Shown here: piece by piece, positions 15,626 to 24,018 of the stretch
Layout of the letters: the number at the start of each line of letters is the position of its first letter
Numbering within the stretch: position 1 is the first letter of the stretch
Origin: Clostridiales bacterium
GTDB lineage: Bacteria; Bacillota; Clostridia; Lachnospirales; WRAX01
Direction of reading: 5' to 3'
NCBI GenBank assembly: GCA_031271375.1
Contig: JAISVU010000420.1
Location: forward strand, 1-25,502
DNA length: 25,502 nt
Position numbers and translations under genes: made by a program
Notes under the pieces: generated by a model
The model's database searches: none
Told to the model about the DNA's origin: nothing
What the model saw: the letters and a program-made list of their open reading frames with translations, nothing else

Positions 15626-15637
15626 TGTGGTGATACA

Positions 15638-18600
15638 ATGTATTTAAAGCGTCTGGAAATCTACGGATTCAAGTCATTCCACGAAAAAACCGCCCTGGAA
15701 TTCAACGGCGGTATTACGGCGGTAGTAGGGCCTAACGGCAGCGGCAAGAGCAATATTGCCGACGCGATACGCTGGGTTTTGGGCGAGCAGAGCGCGAAGA
15801 GCCTGCGCGGGGCCCGTATGGAGGATATAATCTTCTCCGGCACGGAGTTCCGCAGGGGTCTTGCCCTTGCCGAGGTTTCGCTCACGCTGGATAATGGGAC
15901 AGGGAGTTTATCCCTGGGCGGCGAGCGGCCCGAGGAAATCCGCGTAAGCCGCCGCTTGTACCGTTCGGGCGAAAGCCAGTATTTGATAAACGGCGCGAGC
16001 GTCCGCCTGAAGGATGTTCACGAGCTGTTTATGGACACCGGCCTGGGCAAAGAGGGTTATTCCATTATCGGCCAGGGACGCATCGAGGACGTGCTGTCCG
16101 TTAAATCGGAGGACCGGCGCGGTTTCTTTGAGGAAGCGGCCGGGATTGTCAAATATAAAGCTAAACGGGACGAAGCCAGAGCCAAGCTAGAACGGGAGCG
16201 TCAGGCTTATGACAGGGTCTGCGACATAATAACGGAGATCGAGAATAATCTTGAGCCCATGGCGGAGATGGCTGAGAAGGCCCGCAGATATCTTGACCTG
16301 ACCGAGAGATTGAAGCTTGTCCGTATCAACGCCTTCCGGCGCAGCCAGGAAAGCTGGGAACATCAGGAAAAGCAGAATACGGAAATCATAAAGAGCCTTG
16401 AGGAAGAAACGCGCCGCAGTCTGATAGAACGGGAAGATAAAAAGAACGAGGCGGCGGAGATAACCGCACGCCTGGAGAAACTCTCCGGCGAAGCCCGGTC
16501 AGACCGGGCGGGGATAGCCGCCCTAGGCTTGGAGGCCCAAAAGGCAGAAAATGATATACGCCTTACAGAGGCGCATATAGGGTTTCTTGACGATAAAAAG
16601 CTGCGTATACAGCGTGATATCGAGCAGCGGGCCACGGCGAAGGCCGCCGGTGAAGCGGAGAAGATGGCTTGCCTTGACAGTCTTATGGAGCTTGCCCAGC
16701 GGATGGTGGAGAAAACCGAGGAAGCCCAGGCCCTGCGCGATGATTTAGATAAACGCGAAACCGCCGCGAACGAGGCCGAGAGAGAGCTGGAGCTGATAAA
16801 CGCCGCTCATGTAGAGCAGCTGCGGGGCGTAGCCGACGTTAAATCCAAAGCGGAGGCCCTTGCCGCCGCTTACTCGGCTCAAGAAGCCCGCAAAGAGCAA
16901 ATAATCGAAGAGCTGGAAGCGGCGCTGTCGGGTCTGGACAAGCTCAAAGGCGCGGTGGGTATAACGGAGGAAGCGGGCAGGGCTAACGCCCTGGCCTTAG
17001 ACCGCGCCGAAGCCGAGATAGCGCGTTTTTTCGAGAGCAAGAACCGCCTGGATGCGGAGTACGGCGCGCTGAAGGATGCGTTCAAGCGCGAGGCGGCGGC
17101 CCTTGCTGAGGCCCGCTCTAAGCACAGGCTCTTAACCGAGCTGGAAGCAGGCTTAGAAGGGTATCATCACAGCGTAAAGAATCTACTGAACGCTGTCAAA
17201 ATCGGCAGAACCGGGCTTTCGGGACTTCACGGTGCCGTTGGCGAGCTAATAAGGGTTAAGGAAAATTACGAAATATGTGTGGAAGTGGCGCTTGGCGCGT
17301 CTATAACGGATATCGTCGCCGAGGACGAGGAAGCCGCTAAAGCTGCGATCGAGTATTTAAAGGCCTCTAAAGCGGGGCGGGCTACGTTCCTTCCGCTGAC
17401 CGCGCTAAAGCCCAGAAAGCCGGATAACCCGGCCGTGCTGATAGAGCTGGGCATATGCGGGACGGCGGCGGACTTTGTGTCCTGCGAGCCGGTTTACAGG
17501 AACGTAATTGAGAATCTGCTGGGGCGGGTTATCGTGGCGGAGGATATGGACAATGCCATCGCGGTCGCCCGTAAGTACCGGCATAGCTATAAGATCGTTA
17601 CGCTGGCTGGGGAAGTCCTTAACCCCGGCGGCTCCATCACGGGCGGATGGCTGGGGAAGACGGCGGGCATACTGACCCGCAGGCGCGAGCTTACCGAGCT
17701 GTCCGTAAGGATAGCCGAGGGAGAAGCGGCGGCGGTCAAGCAGAACGCCAGGCTGGACGCCTTGTCTGCCAAGCTCTCCGGCGCTTCCGTGGGCTTGGAG
17801 CGGGCTAAGGTTCAGCGTCACGAGACCGAGATAAAACAGGTTTCATTGGCGGCGGAACTGGCCAGGGACACAAGGGCCGTTAAGGAACGGGAAGAGCGCG
17901 TCGCGGCCCTTGAACATTCCGACAGGGAGCTGACGGAACGCCTCAGCGCGATTAATGCGGAGCTGAGGGAGAGCAAGGACCGGCAAAAGAGCGTTGAAAC
18001 CGGCGTTTCCAACCTGCTTGCGGATTTGGCGGGTATGCAAGACGGTTTGAAGTCATTGAAGAAGGCAAGGGACGAGGCGGCCAAGCGACTCAGCGCGGCT
18101 GAGGCGGAGTTATCACGCCTATCGGCGGATGCCGCTTCCTGTGAGAGCGCCGTAGCCCGGGCAGAGGAAAGCGCGGCGGCGGCACTGGAGCAGATTAAAG
18201 CGTTACAGACTGAGCTAGAAGATATCGATACCGAGAAGTCATTGAAGATAGACGAAACGGAGGCTCTCGCCCGGCGGGTTGTTGAGCTGAGGGAGCAAAA
18301 AGAACAGGCCGAAGCCCGCGGCGGGGAATTGGAAGCCCAAGCCGCGGCCCTGGAAGCCCGGTTGAACGCGCTGCGTGATTACGAGTTAGAGGCGGTTAAG
18401 CGCGAATCCGGCATACATCTGGAAATGGAACGCGTTAATAATAGAAGGGAAGTAATGGAAGCCGACAGACGGCGGGTTCTTGACGAGCTGTGGGAGGAAT
18501 ACGGCGTAACGGCCCAGGACGCGCTCAACGGAGCGCAGCTGGACTTATCCAATACAAAGCTGAAACAGGAAGAAGCGGCGCTTCGCGGCGAGCTGCGGGA

Positions 18601-19213
18601 AATGGGCGGTTCGGTGAATGTGGGAGCGGCGGAGGAATATAGATTAATTAGGGAACGCCATGCGTTTATGACCAAGCAGCGCGACGACATCGCGTTGGCT
18701 GAAGAACAGCTCAACGAGGTTATCGCGGAGCTTAACGCGATGATGGAGGAGCGGTTTAAAGAGCAATTTAAGCTGATCGCCGAGAGCTTTTCCGCCGTTT
18801 TCACCGAGATGTTCGGCGGCGGCTCGGCGGGGTTAAAGCTCACGGACGAGCGGGATGCCCTGGGTTCGGGCATAGAAATCGTGGCCCAGCCGCCGGGGAA
18901 GCAGCTGCAAAGCATGAGCCTCCTGTCCGGCGGGGAGCGGGCGCTGTGCGCCATCGCCCTGCTGTTCGCGATACTGCGGCTAAAACCGTCGCCGTTCTGC
19001 GTGCTGGACGAAATTGAAACGGCCCTGGATGACGCGAATGTCAAGCGCTTTGCGCGGTTTATAAAGAACTACTCCGGCGGGACGCAGTTTATCGTCATCA
19101 CCCACCGCAAAGGAACGATGGAGACCGCCGACGCGCTGTACGGCGTGACGATGCAGGAGGCGGGGGTGTCGAAGCTGATCAGCGTTAAATTTGAGGAGGA
19201 CGCGGCGAGCTGA
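15638..19213 (+). CDS. smc: Chromosome segregation SMC protein
   Basis: SMC is the ATPase of the bacterial condensin complex with ScpA and ScpB. The 1191-residue product has an N-terminal head with Walker A GPNGSGKSN (31-39), two long coiled coils rich in Ala, Glu and Lys, and a hinge at about residues 510-660 (GLHGAVGELIRV through LNPGGSITGGW). The C-terminal head carries LSGGERAL near 1097 and the Walker B segment CVLDEIETALDDANV near 1121. Length is normal for the family. ATG at 15638 follows the lepB stop by 12 nt, with GTGGTGA as a modest ribosome binding site. In many Firmicutes smc lies between rnc and ftsY; here lepB replaces rnc upstream. Confidence 0.98.
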   Translation: MYLKRLEIYGFKSFHEKTALEFNGGITAVVGPNGSGKSNIADAIRWVLGEQSAKSLRGARMEDIIFSGTEFRRGLALAEVSLTLDNGTGSLSLGGERPEEIRVSRRLYRSGESQYLINGASVRLKDVHELFMDTGLGKEGYSIIGQGRIEDVLSVKSEDRRGFFEEAAGIVKYKAKRDEARAKLERERQAYDRVCDIITEIENNLEPMAEMAEKARRYLDLTERLKLVRINAFRRSQESWEHQEKQNTEIIKSLEEETRRSLIEREDKKNEAAEITARLEKLSGEARSDRAGIAALGLEAQKAENDIRLTEAHIGFLDDKKLRIQRDIEQRATAKAAGEAEKMACLDSLMELAQRMVEKTEEAQALRDDLDKRETAANEAERELELINAAHVEQLRGVADVKSKAEALAAAYSAQEARKEQIIEELEAALSGLDKLKGAVGITEEAGRANALALDRAEAEIARFFESKNRLDAEYGALKDAFKREAAALAEARSKHRLLTELEAGLEGYHHSVKNLLNAVKIGRTGLSGLHGAVGELIRVKENYEICVEVALGASITDIVAEDEEAAKAAIEYLKASKAGRATFLPLTALKPRKPDNPAVLIELGICGTAADFVSCEPVYRNVIENLLGRVIVAEDMDNAIAVARKYRHSYKIVTLAGEVLNPGGSITGGWLGKTAGILTRRRELTELSVRIAEGEAAAVKQNARLDALSAKLSGASVGLERAKVQRHETEIKQVSLAAELARDTRAVKEREERVAALEHSDRELTERLSAINAELRESKDRQKSVETGVSNLLADLAGMQDGLKSLKKARDEAAKRLSAAEAELSRLSADAASCESAVARAEESAAAALEQIKALQTELEDIDTEKSLKIDETEALARRVVELREQKEQAEARGGELEAQAAALEARLNALRDYELEAVKRESGIHLEMERVNNRREVMEADRRRVLDELWEEYGVTAQDALNGAQLDLSNTKLKQEEAALRGELREMGGSVNVGAAEEYRLIRERHAFMTKQRDDIALAEEQLNEVIAELNAMMEERFKEQFKLIAESFSAVFTEMFGGGSAGLKLTDERDALGSGIEIVAQPPGKQLQSMSLLSGGERALCAIALLFAILRLKPSPFCVLDEIETALDDANVKRFARFIKNYSGGTQFIVITHRKGTMETADALYGVTMQEAGVSKLISVKFEEDAAS

Positions 19214-19359
19214 GACAGTGAACAGAAAAAAGTGAAAAGAGAAAGGTAAAAGTGAAAATGGTGATGAGGATGGTTATTTTATGTGTTCGCAAGATTTACT
19301 CTCTGATATAACGAGTGGAATCTCAAGAATAAATATCGAATAAATAAGGAGGCCATACC

Positions 19360-20304
19360 ATCAGCGACGAACCAGTCAAGAAAAAGGGGTTCTTCAGCCG
19401 CATAGCCGAGGGGCTGGGGAAGACCAGAAAGAACATATCGGAGAGCATCGGCGGCATCCTTACCGGGATAGGGCTCAAGAAGCTGAACGAGGAGCTATAC
19501 GACGAGCTGACCGAAGCGCTTATCATGGCCGACATCGGCGCGGCGGCGGCGGATGATATTATTGATAAGCTGCGGACCGCCGTTAAGGAGAACAGGGTGC
19601 AGGACGAGCAGGGGGCAAGAGCGCTTTTGGCGAAGTCCCTTGCTGAAACTATGGGCTCAATGGATTCAGACAAAGCCTTCGACCCGCTGGCGCCAACAGT
19701 TATCCTTGTCGTGGGCGTAAACGGCGTCGGCAAGACCACGTCCATCGGTAAGCTGGCTTCCCTCTATGCCAAACAAGGCAAGAAGGTTATCCTAGCCGCC
19801 GCAGACACATTCAGGGCCGCAGCGATAGACCAGCTACAGATATGGGCGGATCGGGCGGGCGTTCCGCTGGTGCGCCAGCAAGAGAATTCCGATCCCGGGG
19901 CAGTCGTCTTCGACGCGGTGAAGGCGGCGAAAGCCCGAGGCGCCGATGTGCTGATCTGCGACACCGCCGGGCGGCTGCAGAATAAAAAGAACCTGATGGA
20001 AGAGCTGCGGAAGATTGGGCGTATAATCGAGCGCGAGTATCCCGAGGCGCATAGGGAGAGCTTCCTTGTTCTGGACGCCACTACGGGCCAGAACGCCTTA
20101 TCCCAGGCCGCGGCGTTTAAAGAGATAACCCAGGTGACGGGCGTTATTCTCACCAAACTGGACGGCACCGCAAAGGGCGGCATCGTGGTGCCGATAAGAA
20201 ACGAGATGAACCTCCCTGTGCTGTACGTCTGTGTCGGCGAAGGGATTAACGATATAGAGCCTTTTGACGCGCAGGAGTTCGCCAGAGGGTTGTTTCATAG
20301 TTAA
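19360..20304 (+). CDS. ftsY: Signal recognition particle receptor FtsY, apparent ATC start
   Basis: FtsY is the membrane-associated SRP receptor GTPase that docks ribosomes making membrane proteins. The frame from 19360 gives 314 residues: a short basic lead (SDEPVKKKGFFSRIAEGLGK), the helical N domain (KLNEELYDELTEALIMADIG), then the GTPase with GVNGVGKTT (119-127), DTAGRLQNK and TKLDGTAKGG. No ATG, GTG or TTG occurs in frame between the stop at 19345-19347 and the ATG at 19525. Starting at 19525 would delete the first N-domain helices. AAGGAGG at 19346-19352 lies 7 nt before ATC at 19360, the ideal distance, so AUC is the likely start unless the base is a sequence error for ATG. It follows smc after 146 bp. 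Confidence 0.93.
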   Translation: MSDEPVKKKGFFSRIAEGLGKTRKNISESIGGILTGIGLKKLNEELYDELTEALIMADIGAAAADDIIDKLRTAVKENRVQDEQGARALLAKSLAETMGSMDSDKAFDPLAPTVILVVGVNGVGKTTSIGKLASLYAKQGKKVILAAADTFRAAAIDQLQIWADRAGVPLVRQQENSDPGAVVFDAVKAAKARGADVLICDTAGRLQNKKNLMEELRKIGRIIEREYPEAHRESFLVLDATTGQNALSQAAAFKEITQVTGVILTKLDGTAKGGIVVPIRNEMNLPVLYVCVGEGINDIEPFDAQEFARGLFHS

Positions 20305-20321
20305 TAAAAGGGGGAGCGACA

Positions 20322-20777
20322 ATGGGATTTGGCGACATAATGCTGATAGTCCTTGCGGTGGTTGTAGCGCTGGGTGCGGGGCTGTATTTCCTTAACCGCT
20401 GGGCGTCCAAGAAACAGGTGGACCAGCAGAATCTTATCGACAAAACGAAACAGCAGGCGCAGATTTACGTTATCGACAAAAAGCATGACAAGGCCGCTAA
20501 CGTGACATTGCCAAAGGCCGTGACGGAGAACATGCCCAGGATGTCTAAGGTTATGAAGATGTACTTCGCGAAATGCAAGGTCGGCCCGCAGATTATCACG
20601 ATGATGTGCGATAAGCGCGTCTACGATTACCTTGAGCCGAAAAAGACCTACAAAGCCGAAGTCGCCGGGATATATATCGTGAACGTCAAGGGCATGAAAA
20701 CCGCAGCGGAGATGAAGGAACAGGCCAAGACGCGTAAGATTCGCGAAAAGGCCGAGAAAAGGGCCGCCGCGAAATGA
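20322..20777 (+). CDS. Conserved membrane-anchored protein of unknown function
   Basis: The 151-residue product has one N-terminal membrane segment (about 5-25, IMLIVLAVVVALGAGLYFL) and a basic cytoplasmic region. It carries the segments YVIDKKHDKAANVTLP, CKVGPQIITMMCDKRVYD, KKTYKAEVAGIYIVNVKG, and a Lys/Ala/Glu-rich C-terminal helix. I recall similar unnamed proteins in Clostridia but know no function. GGGGGAG lies 5 nt before the ATG. It follows ftsY by 17 bp and its last four bases form an ATGA overlap with the kinase gene, so it belongs to that transcript and is translationally coupled to it. Confidence 0.72.
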   Translation: MGFGDIMLIVLAVVVALGAGLYFLNRWASKKQVDQQNLIDKTKQQAQIYVIDKKHDKAANVTLPKAVTENMPRMSKVMKMYFAKCKVGPQIITMMCDKRVYDYLEPKKTYKAEVAGIYIVNVKGMKTAAEMKEQAKTRKIREKAEKRAAAK

Positions 20778-21598
20778 GCGGCGCTGACTTGGGCAGGCTG
20801 AAACGCATCTGCGTCATTGGCGATATGACGGGCTTCGGGCGATGCGCGCTGGCGGTGCAGCTTCCCGCTATATGCGCAATGGGGGTGCAGGCGTGTCCGC
20901 TGCCCACGGCTGTTATCAGCGCGATTCCTTATCACGACAGTCATTATTATCTGGACTTATCGGACGGGATTTCAGATTACGCCAATCACTGGACGGAGAT
21001 AGGTATAACCTTCGACGCGCTGCTTGCGGGGTTTATGTGTTCTTCCAAAGAAATCCGCGTTATCACCGATTATATCAGACGGCTAAACCCGCCTATTGTT
21101 GTTGTTGATCCTGTTATGGGCGACGGCGGGCATCTGTATTCTAAGGTTAAAGGCGATGTCCTCCCGGTAATGCGGACGCTGGCGGGGCTTGGCGGCGTTA
21201 TAACCCCTAACCTTACCGAAGCCTGCGCTCTGGCCGGGGTTCCTTACCGGCAGGTCTTCACGGACGCGGAGCTGGACGGCCTTTTGGAGCGGCTTCAAAA
21301 ACTGACCCCCGGCGCGGTTATCGTCAAGAGCGTCTGCCTGGAAAATGACGGCGAAACCCTCAATAATATTTTGTTGAATAAAGGCAGGACGACACGCTGG
21401 GCATACGAACCCAAACCCGGGAAGTATCACGGCTGCGGGGACTTCTTCGCGGCGGCGCTGACGGGCGGCCTAGTCCTGGGAGACAGCTTGGAAGACGCTT
21501 TTCTAGCCGCCTCTCAAAAAACAAGCCAGGCCGTTTCGATAACCTATGAGCGGGGAACGCCGCCGGACGATGGTATTTTGTTCGAGTTGACATTATGA
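20774..21598 (+). CDS. Pyridoxal/pyridoxine kinase homologue (PdxK/PdxY-like, ribokinase fold)
   Basis: Such kinases phosphorylate vitamin B6 vitamers with ATP in the salvage route to pyridoxal phosphate. The 274-residue protein shows the ribokinase-type pattern: ICVIGDMTGFGRCAL at the N-terminus, VVVDPVMGDGG mid-protein, ITPNLTEACALAG, and the C-terminal anion-hole/catalytic segment YHGCGDFFAAALTGG, where the Asp of GCGD is the expected base. Segments fit PdxY-like pyridoxamine kinases better than sugar kinases. The ATG is in an ATGA overlap with the gene before, and its own stop is in an ATGA overlap with miaB. Confidence 0.82.
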   Translation: MSGADLGRLKRICVIGDMTGFGRCALAVQLPAICAMGVQACPLPTAVISAIPYHDSHYYLDLSDGISDYANHWTEIGITFDALLAGFMCSSKEIRVITDYIRRLNPPIVVVDPVMGDGGHLYSKVKGDVLPVMRTLAGLGGVITPNLTEACALAGVPYRQVFTDAELDGLLERLQKLTPGAVIVKSVCLENDGETLNNILLNKGRTTRWAYEPKPGKYHGCGDFFAAALTGGLVLGDSLEDAFLAASQKTSQAVSITYERGTPPDDGILFELTL

Positions 21599-22944
21599 CT
21601 GCTGAATCCATTTATCAAAAGACATATTTTATAACCACGTTCGGCTGCCAGATGAACGCCCACGACTCGGAAAAGCTGGCGGGGATCCTGAACGGGATGG
21701 GATACCGGCCCGCGGAGGATGAACACGCGGCGGATTTAGTGGTATACAATACCTGCTGTATTCGTGAGAACGCGGAGAACAGGGTTCTTGGAAATCTGGG
21801 TTATCTTAAACATATTAAGAAAAAACACCCTAATAAACTGGTAGCCGTCGGGGGCTGTATGCCGCAGCAGGACGGAGCGGCGAAGCGTCTCGCCGCGACA
21901 GGCGCGGTGGACATCCTCTTCGGCACGTTTAACCTGCACCGTTTCGGTGAACTGCTGGAACGCCGCGTTGTAACGGGCGAAACCGTATCCGAGGTGTGGG
22001 AGAAGCCGAACGGACTTGACGACGGGTATATGAACGCGTTTCGCGAAAACCCCTACCGGTCCGGGGTCAACATCATGTACGGCTGCGACAATTTTTGCTC
22101 ATACTGTGTCGTGCCAAAGGTGCGGGGCAGGGAGCGGAGCCGCCGTCCCGAGGATATCATAGCCGAGATAGAGACGCTCGTCTCCGGCGGCGTTAAAGAT
22201 ATAACTTTGCTGGGGCAGAACGTAAACTCATACGGGCAAAAACCGGAACCTACAGGCGTTGATTTCCCGAGCCTTTTGAACCTGGTTGCCCGGCTTGAGC
22301 CCGCTCCTAAGCGTCTGCGGTTTATGACGAGCCACCCGAAAGACTTGTCGCCCGCCTTGATACGGACTATCGCCGAAAACGATAACGTCTGCAAACACAT
22401 CCATCTGCCGGTGCAGTCCGGTTCCAGCCGTGTGTTGGAGCTTATGAACCGGAAATATACCAGGGAAGGCTATATGTCGCTTATTACGGCTCTGCGCGAA
22501 GCGATCCCCGGCATAGCTATAACTACGGACATTATCATCGGCTTTCCCGGGGAGACCGAGGAAGACTTTGCCGATACGCTGAGGCTGGTTCGCGAAGCGC
22601 GGTTTAACGGGGCGTTTACGTTTTTATACTCAAAACGCTCGGGCACAAAGGCCGCCGAGATGCCTGGCCAGGTTCCAAAGGACATAGCGAACGAGCGCTT
22701 CCAGCGTCTGCTGGACGCGGTAAACCCCATTGTGCTTGAACGGGGCAAGGAACAGGAAAACAGAACGCTGCATGTCCTCGCGGAGAAGGAAGAGGACGGC
22801 GTGTTTACGGGAAGGGCGGACAATAACGCCCTGGTGCATTTTAAATGCGGCGGACAGGAGAGCCCGCTGGGGAAGATTGTCCCGGTGAAAATTACCCAGG
22901 CGAAAACATTCTTTTTGCTGGGAGAAGGAGAGGCAGCGCAATGA
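21595..22944 (+). CDS. miaB: tRNA-2-methylthio-N6-dimethylallyladenosine synthase MiaB
   Basis: MiaB is a radical-SAM methylthiotransferase that modifies i6A37 of tRNAs reading U-starting codons. The 449-residue protein has the N-terminal MTTase domain with cluster cysteines Cys18 (FGCQMN), Cys54/55 (NTCCIREN) and Cys88 (VGGCMPQ). The radical-SAM motif is CDNFCSYC (Cys164, Cys168, Cys171). A C-terminal TRAM domain follows (about 385-449). The GCQMN signature and overall length favour MiaB over RimO or MtaB. ATG lies in an ATGA overlap with the kinase gene, and its stop overlaps the hemerythrin start in the same way. Confidence 0.96.
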   Translation: MTAESIYQKTYFITTFGCQMNAHDSEKLAGILNGMGYRPAEDEHAADLVVYNTCCIRENAENRVLGNLGYLKHIKKKHPNKLVAVGGCMPQQDGAAKRLAATGAVDILFGTFNLHRFGELLERRVVTGETVSEVWEKPNGLDDGYMNAFRENPYRSGVNIMYGCDNFCSYCVVPKVRGRERSRRPEDIIAEIETLVSGGVKDITLLGQNVNSYGQKPEPTGVDFPSLLNLVARLEPAPKRLRFMTSHPKDLSPALIRTIAENDNVCKHIHLPVQSGSSRVLELMNRKYTREGYMSLITALREAIPGIAITTDIIIGFPGETEEDFADTLRLVREARFNGAFTFLYSKRSGTKAAEMPGQVPKDIANERFQRLLDAVNPIVLERGKEQENRTLHVLAEKEEDGVFTGRADNNALVHFKCGGQESPLGKIVPVKITQAKTFFLLGEGEAAQ

Positions 22945-23339
22945 TAGTAATAACAAAGGACATGGAGGTAGGCGTTCCCAAGATCGACACGCAGCACAAA
23001 GAGCTGGTTGACAGGCTTAACGCGGTGACAGCTATGGGAGCGAAGTCCGTCTCGCAGGAAGAGACAAGGAAGACGCTGGATTTGCTGGGCGAGTACATAG
23101 TTAAGCATTTCGGCGACGAGGAAGTCTTGCAAAAGCAATCGGGTTATCCCAAATACGACTGGCACAGAGGGCAGCATCAGCTGTATATCGGCGAGTTCCA
23201 AAAACTCAGGAAAGAGTTTGAGGCGAACGGCGTATCGGCAAAGTTCACGCTTGACCTGAACAATTCGATTGTAAATTGGATTGTGAGGCATATAAAGACT
23301 GTGGACGTGGAATTTGGCAGGTATTACCGGGATAAATAG
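22941..23339 (+). CDS. Bacteriohemerythrin
   Basis: Hemerythrins bind O2 at a non-haem di-iron site. The 132-residue product has every expected ligand: His19 (DTQH), His56 and Glu60 (HFGDEE), His75 and His79 (HRGQH), and His117 with Asp122 (HIKTVD), within a four-helix bundle. There is no membrane segment or fused signalling domain, so it is a soluble single-domain form. ATG at 22941 forms an ATGA overlap with the miaB stop, and AAGGAG lies 10 nt upstream. A longer in-frame start at 22845 lies within miaB and adds residues unlike the family. Roles proposed for the family are O2 or iron buffering; coupling to the oxygen-sensitive MiaB is suggestive. Confidence 0.94.
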   Translation: MIVITKDMEVGVPKIDTQHKELVDRLNAVTAMGAKSVSQEETRKTLDLLGEYIVKHFGDEEVLQKQSGYPKYDWHRGQHQLYIGEFQKLRKEFEANGVSAKFTLDLNNSIVNWIVRHIKTVDVEFGRYYRDK

Positions 23340-23367
23340 GCGCGGTGAAGCGTCTGCATAGGATGAG

Positions 23368-24018
23368 TCACCAAACAAAGGTATGATTGATTATCTCGCC
23401 GTTATCAACTAAGACATCCTGTCCGGTCATGCTTTTATTCGTTACGGCCAGAAAATATATCCAGCCAGCAATTTCTTCCGGCGTCGCCCACTTTCGGAGC
23501 GGTGTCATATCCATTATTTTGCCCCATTTTTCCGTATCATTCATGACCGGAAGGTTTAGATCGGTTAGAACGCCGCCCGGAGAAATGCTGTTACAGGTCG
23601 CACCGTACACTGCCACTCGCTTTGCGGCGTTCTTGGTATATGCCAGCAGCCCTCCCTTACTGGCGGCATACTCTGGAAACTCAGCGCCATTGTGAGCGCT
23701 GACGGAAGCAATGTTGACAATTGATGAGATTAATGGTTGGATTCCGTATTTTTCCGTGCAGTTGATAGCGCCTTTAAGATTAACCTCAATATCTCGCCCG
23801 CTGCCCTGAACGCCAGCGTTGTTGACCAGTATCGCAACATCAGGGATATCCGGCAAAGTTGCGGCGTCCGCAACATCGGAGATATAGTGTGTATAATTTC
23901 TGTGACGGATCGTGTCTTCGCATATGTCAATTCCGTATACGGCATATCCTTTTTCGATGAACAAGATTGCAACAGCCCGCCCTATTCCTTTGCTTGATCC
24001 TGTGATCAATACTTTCAT
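23368..24018 (-). CDS. Short-chain dehydrogenase/reductase (SDR) family oxidoreductase
   Basis: The 216-residue protein has the classical SDR layout: TGSSKGIG nucleotide loop (6-13), NNAG, a serine in NIASVSAHNG, and the catalytic YAASK (Tyr-x-x-x-Lys), then SPGGVLTDL. It is about 30 residues shorter than usual, mostly through a compressed region after NNAG (QGSGRDIEVNLKG). Asp31 after the second strand (GIDICED) suggests NAD(H). The substrate cannot be inferred from sequence. ATG lies in an ATGA overlap with the transporter gene upstream, so the two are translationally coupled. It is convergent with the hemerythrin gene, 28 bp away. Base composition looks more A+T-rich than that of the flanking blocks. 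Confidence 0.88.
   Translation of the reverse strand: MKVLITGSSKGIGRAVAILFIEKGYAVYGIDICEDTIRHRNYTHYISDVADAATLPDIPDVAILVNNAGVQGSGRDIEVNLKGAINCTEKYGIQPLISSIVNIASVSAHNGAEFPEYAASKGGLLAYTKNAAKRVAVYGATCNSISPGGVLTDLNLPVMNDTEKWGKIMDMTPLRKWATPEEIAGWIYFLAVTNKSMTGQDVLVDNGEIINHTFVW

Noticed and set aside
19258..19311. 17-codon ORF between smc and ftsY
   Set aside because: Poor ribosome binding site, methionine-rich low-complexity peptide and no attenuator hairpin after it.
22470..23378. 302-codon minus-strand frame opposite miaB and the hemerythrin gene
   Set aside because: Both plus-strand genes are clear by motifs; the opposite frame is Ser/Pro/Arg-rich shadow sequence.
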